The translations under genes and the position numbers were made by a program. This document shows, one piece after another, positions 62,901 to 64,000 of a stretch of DNA of 64,000 nt (the first letter of the stretch is position 1; each line of letters starts with the position of its first letter). Under the pieces are notes generated by a model, which was given only the letters and a program-made list of their open reading frames with translations, did no database searches and was not told where the DNA came from. Location of the stretch: assembly GCA_018389105.1 (NCBI GenBank), contig JACATO010002132.1:434001-498000 (forward strand). Reading direction: 5' to 3'. Origin of the DNA: Nautilus pompilius. Taxonomy: Eukaryota > Mollusca > Cephalopoda > Nautilida > Nautilidae.

Positions 62901-64000
62901 TCAGGTTCATCGCATACAAGCTTGATGGGGTTCAGATCTGGATACTGAAAGGGCCAAACTACAGTTTCAAGTCGTCTTCCACATTCTTTTTCTAGCAAGA
63001 TACTGCATATTGAATTTTTCAGTGCACTTTAAGTCACTACCCTGCCATAGTATAAACCAATCACCCATCAAATGAAGTCCTGATGGAACTGCTTGTGGTT
63101 TTGTGGTCGTAGAATATTCTCTCTGTGTCGTAAGAATCCCATCCATTTCTATCACCACCATGCTAATAGAGCAAATGCAACTCTCCTTGTAGTTTTGGTT
63201 GGCCTTACAACCATATTTCAAACCCACAATACATCAAACCATTGCTCCAAGATGTAGTTCTGATGAGGTTTAAGCCCAATCAAGACCAATAGTCAACCTG
63301 TCTTTTGGTGGTAGAGATGGAGATGCTGACTGTTCTAGAGGAATCATGGTTAAAAGTTAATTGATTGCCTGTCAAAAAGGGCTTGCTCTAAACTTTTAAA
63401 TCAGCAACCTCTTTTACTGGCTTTTCTATTTCTTTCTTCTCCTCTAAGTCTATGGTTAATTGGATTTTGAATGTTTCCTTTGTTGAGACAATGCATTTTC
63501 ATTAACAATAAATTGTTGCAAAAGCAGATAGAAAATATGGTGAGCTCATAATTATGAACACCAATGTTAGACATGCAGACACACAACATATGAACACAAA
63601 TTTTCCAAAAATATATAAAATTCAAGCGAGACTTTATTTAGCATCTCAAACATTTTTCCAAAATTTAATTTTTCCTCAATTACCACACATTTCACTTTCT
63701 TAGGTTAATGTAAATATTTTCTACCTAAAATCTCATTAATTTGTTTCATTTGTAACTCCTAAAACTTGCCTATATAAGCAGTCAAACTAACCTTCTCAGT
63801 TCATTTCTTTCAACAAGCTGATGAAATTGTTTTAAGCCAGATAAATGATAAAATGAAATATTTACGTTATTGCATAAGCTAGAAATAACAAAATTAGTAT
63901 TTGCATCTGTTAATTTGTGCTACACATTATACAGACCATACCTTATTTTTGGAAACCCCAGAGATTGTCCTTCCTCCCTCATGAACCACGGGGTCTTCTT
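46980..64000 (-). CDS. BRE1: BRE1 E3 ubiquitin ligase (RNF20/RNF40-type), 3' part of gene, 13 exons
   Basis: BRE1 is the nuclear RING E3 that, with the E2 RAD6 (UBE2A/B), monoubiquitinates histone H2B on its C-terminal lysine. This permits H3K4 and H3K79 methylation during transcription. Thirteen coding exons join in frame to 602 codons. The product is coiled coil almost throughout and ends in a C3HC4 RING. Blocks such as [44 protein letters not shown] and the RING match vertebrate RNF20/RNF40, as recalled from memory. The human protein is about 975 residues, so roughly the first 370 lie beyond base 64000. All splice sites are GT-AG except one GC-AG. Introns run from 519 to 2743 bp. No stop or frameshift breaks the joined frame, so the gene looks functional. 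The acidic, basic-repeat linker of the vertebrate proteins is much shorter here. The next gene downstream on the same strand begins near 44.6 kb. Confidence 0.95.
47157..49255 (-). other. BRE1 intron before the RING exon (2099 bp)
   Basis: Phase 0 intron. It holds an (AAT)n microsatellite of about 14-15 units at 47847-47891 next to a CT run, and otherwise unique AT-rich sequence. Nothing coding could be supported in it. Confidence 0.7.
47847..47891. repeat. (AAT)n microsatellite
   Basis: About 15 uninterrupted ATA/AAT units, next to a CT run, in the BRE1 intron before the RING exon. Confidence 0.9.
49256..49357 (-). CDS. BRE1: BRE1 exon (34 codons), linker before RING
   Basis: It reads [17 protein letters not shown] and ends [12 protein letters not shown] at a consensus GTGAGC donor. 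Vertebrate RNF20 has EDISRLRRKLETTKK and DEILMEEIKDYK at the same place. Acceptor CTTTTACAG, phase 0 on both sides. Confidence 0.96.
50494..50671 (-). CDS. BRE1: BRE1 exon (1 nt + 59 codons), coiled coil
   Basis: Acceptor CTTCACCAG. It completes a serine and reads [20 protein letters not shown], ending ESFKFKRMQ in phase 0 at GTCAGC. The EMHKRKA block and the FKFKRMQ end match MNKRKA and FNFKRAQ of vertebrate RNF20. The exon lies directly before the segment that leads into the RING. Confidence 0.95.
50672..51966 (-). other. BRE1: BRE1 GC-AG intron
   Basis: The intron starts AG|GCAAGC and ends CACCAG on the minus strand. GC donors are a known minor class of the U2 spliceosome and usually keep a strong match to U1 elsewhere (AG|GCAAGT), as here. 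A SINE copy on the same strand lies inside it (about 51250-51520). Confidence 0.85.
51250..51520 (-). repeat. tRNA-derived SINE copy in BRE1 intron
   Basis: On the minus strand, the head ACTACTGGGCTGCTGAGATT with GCCTGACTTTGACGG, the body AATGCTTCCTAGCAGACAAC and the tail GAGGGTTGTCTCCCTTGTGG then GCATCAGTGTATG. This is the most complete copy of the family in the window. It lies in the GC-AG intron in sense orientation to BRE1. Confidence 0.6.
51967..52139 (-). CDS. BRE1: BRE1 exon (57 codons + 2 nt) with GC splice donor
   Basis: It starts [16 protein letters not shown] after TTGGTTTCAG and ends [10 protein letters not shown] plus AG in phase 2. The downstream intron begins GCAAGC instead of GT. 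The frame and residue count across this junction ([18 protein letters not shown]) match vertebrate EKELGLRTQALEMNKRK without a gap. The nearest GT, 8 bases further on, would put a stop codon at the start of the next exon. Confidence 0.93.
52918..53046 (-). CDS. BRE1: BRE1 exon (43 codons), highly conserved block
   Basis: It encodes [20 protein letters not shown], then [20 protein letters not shown] and MSE. This is almost identical to the vertebrate [14 protein letters not shown] region. Acceptor CTTTAAAG, donor GAG|GTATTA, phase 0 on both sides. Confidence 0.97.
54127..54309 (-). CDS. BRE1: BRE1 exon (61 codons), coiled coil
   Basis: It starts [16 protein letters not shown] after a short acceptor (CAATACAG) and ends [11 protein letters not shown] at GTAGGC, phase 0 on both sides. 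The [11 protein letters not shown] segment corresponds to KMADEDALRKI in vertebrate RNF20. The exon is highly charged, with clear heptads. Confidence 0.95.
55668..55752 (-). CDS. BRE1: BRE1 exon (1 nt + 28 codons)
   Basis: It completes the split lysine and reads [20 protein letters not shown] and then KEQRDKVQ, a nearly invariant BRE1 block (human ESQKEMKLLLDMYRSAPKEQ). Acceptor TTATTTCTAG, donor CAG|GTAAGC, phase 0 at its end. Confidence 0.96.
56272..56438 (-). CDS. BRE1: BRE1 exon (55 codons + 2 nt), acidic linker
   Basis: This exon encodes the low-complexity, charged linker (many E, K and D, for example [16 protein letters not shown]) and ends [12 protein letters not shown] in phase 2 at a GTGAGT donor. 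In vertebrate RNF20 the equivalent stretch is about 110 residues with long RERE-type repeats. Here it is about 45 residues. The reading frame is fixed by both flanking exons. Confidence 0.9.
57092..57213 (-). CDS. BRE1: BRE1 exon (2 nt + 40 codons), coiled coil
   Basis: It completes the split glycine and reads [18 protein letters not shown], then a basic stretch [16 protein letters not shown], ending in phase 0 at GTAGTT. It matches the [20 protein letters not shown] block of vertebrate RNF20. The acceptor is TTTCAAATAG. Confidence 0.96.
57773..57908 (-). CDS. BRE1: BRE1 exon (45 codons + 1 nt), most conserved coiled coil
   Basis: It starts [19 protein letters not shown] after a TTGGCAG acceptor and ends in phase 1 within the glycine of NEQTG at a GTAAAC donor. 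The block [19 protein letters not shown] is essentially invariant between this protein and vertebrate RNF20/RNF40. Confidence 0.96.
57909..60651 (-). other. Largest BRE1 intron (2743 bp), no gene seen inside
   Basis: A phase 0 intron, AT-rich, with an AT microsatellite near 60326-60350 and CA/GA runs near 60445-60495. An AAGGGAGATAA motif of the abundant mollusc repeat lies near 59136. Open frames of up to about 94 codons (59435-59719, minus) have no recognised domain and are not called as genes. Confidence 0.7.
60652..60825 (-). CDS. BRE1: BRE1 exon (58 codons), coiled coil
   Basis: Acceptor TTTCACTTCAG, donor GAG|GTAGGA, phase 0 to phase 0. It contains the well-conserved [17 protein letters not shown] block, which is nearly the same in vertebrate RNF20 ([13 protein letters not shown]). 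This is one of the clearest family signatures in the gene. It is followed by [19 protein letters not shown]. Confidence 0.95.
61590..61810 (+). repeat. Possible diverged, CpG-rich SINE copy in BRE1 intron
   Basis: CTATTGGGTTGGCGCGACGT then CTTCGATCTGTCCCC may correspond to the SINE head, and AATGCTTCTTGGACAG to its AATGCTTCCTAGTGGACA body. The match is weak. The block is richer in CpG than the surrounding intron. Confidence 0.3.
62274..62399 (-). CDS. BRE1: BRE1 exon (42 codons), coiled coil
   Basis: It starts [15 protein letters not shown] after a TTTGCTCAG acceptor and ends GRLKMD at a consensus GTAAGT donor, in phase 0 on both sides. The residues show regular heptads ([16 protein letters not shown]). 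It aligns to the FEEMNAELEENKELAQNRLCELEKL block of vertebrate RNF20 in spacing and charge pattern. Confidence 0.93.
62588..63568 (-). mobile_element. Tc1-type transposon relic inside a BRE1 intron
   Basis: On the minus strand, [20 protein letters not shown] stands for the family QQDNDPKHT motif. After a short gap comes [17 protein letters not shown], then [10 protein letters not shown]. The third catalytic acid position is K (PIK instead of PIE) and several stops follow. The ends look like inverted repeats: TTCAGAATTATGAGCACGCC near 62591 against reversed TTCATAATTATGAGCTCACC near 63563. Shared inner pieces are TATCTGC and AAAATGCATT. The length of about 980 bp is short for the family, so the N-terminal part is probably deleted. 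Confidence 0.65.
63942..64000 (-). CDS. BRE1: BRE1 exon, truncated by window edge
   Basis: The visible exon end reads [19 protein letters not shown] in the frame that continues into the next exon. It ends in phase 0 at a GTATGG donor (63941 downward). The GGRTI segment corresponds to the GGTITI region of vertebrate RNF20, about a third of the way into the protein. The exon's acceptor is outside the window. Confidence 0.8.

Overview
The window is nuclear DNA of an intron-rich animal, most likely a mollusc. It is AT-rich, has long non-coding stretches, many microsatellites, spliced coding exons and decayed DNA transposons. The mollusc assignment is an inference. It rests on copies of an AAGGGAGATAA-type repeat motif that is very common in mollusc genomes (about 59136, 35027, and a tandem set at 45604-45712) and on the invertebrate-type BRE1 protein. 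No bacterial-style operon, rRNA, CRISPR array or convincing functional tRNA gene was seen.

Right end (46980-64000, minus strand): the 3' part of one gene, BRE1 (RNF20/RNF40-type E3 ubiquitin ligase for histone H2B). Thirteen coding exons, twelve introns and the stop codon can be placed to the base. They give 602 codons of coiled-coil protein ending in an intact C3HC4 RING. The first third or so of the protein lies beyond base 64000. One intron (50672-51966) uses a GC-AG boundary. The introns carry a Tc1-type transposon relic (62588-63568), SINE copies and a CpG-rich insert (61560-61870).

Middle right (44040-45712): a CpG island with a probable first coding exon of a second minus-strand gene (start at 44609, splice donor at 44571-44572). 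Next to it are a CpG-rich 30-bp minisatellite (14 units, 44910-45360) and three tandem copies of the mollusc repeat motif. BRE1 ends about 2.2 kb upstream of this promoter, in the same direction. If the first-exon call is right, the 44 kb to the left may be its first intron or intergenic DNA.

Left 44 kb: no coding exon of a host gene could be supported. What can be read is mobile and repeated DNA: a hAT relic of ZBED5/FAM200 type (895-about 3740), a Tc1/mariner relic (5460-5835), a 971-980-bp recent tandem duplication (10105-12055), a GA microsatellite carrying three perfect CRE palindromes (14277-14485), a nearly complete but dead Tc1 element with long inverted repeats (15934-17350), a pogo/Tigger-like non-autonomous element (17852-18448), another mariner relic (22890-23290) and several copies of one tRNA-derived SINE family. 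A few non-repetitive, motif-rich blocks (6540-6720, 32040-32300, 33600-33850, 40790-40875) are candidates for regulatory or structured elements.

No wholly new biological system was found. The observations most worth following are the minisatellite/CpG-island promoter with its orphan first exon, the Tc1 element that looks horizontally transferred, the CRE-bearing microsatellite and the GC-AG intron.
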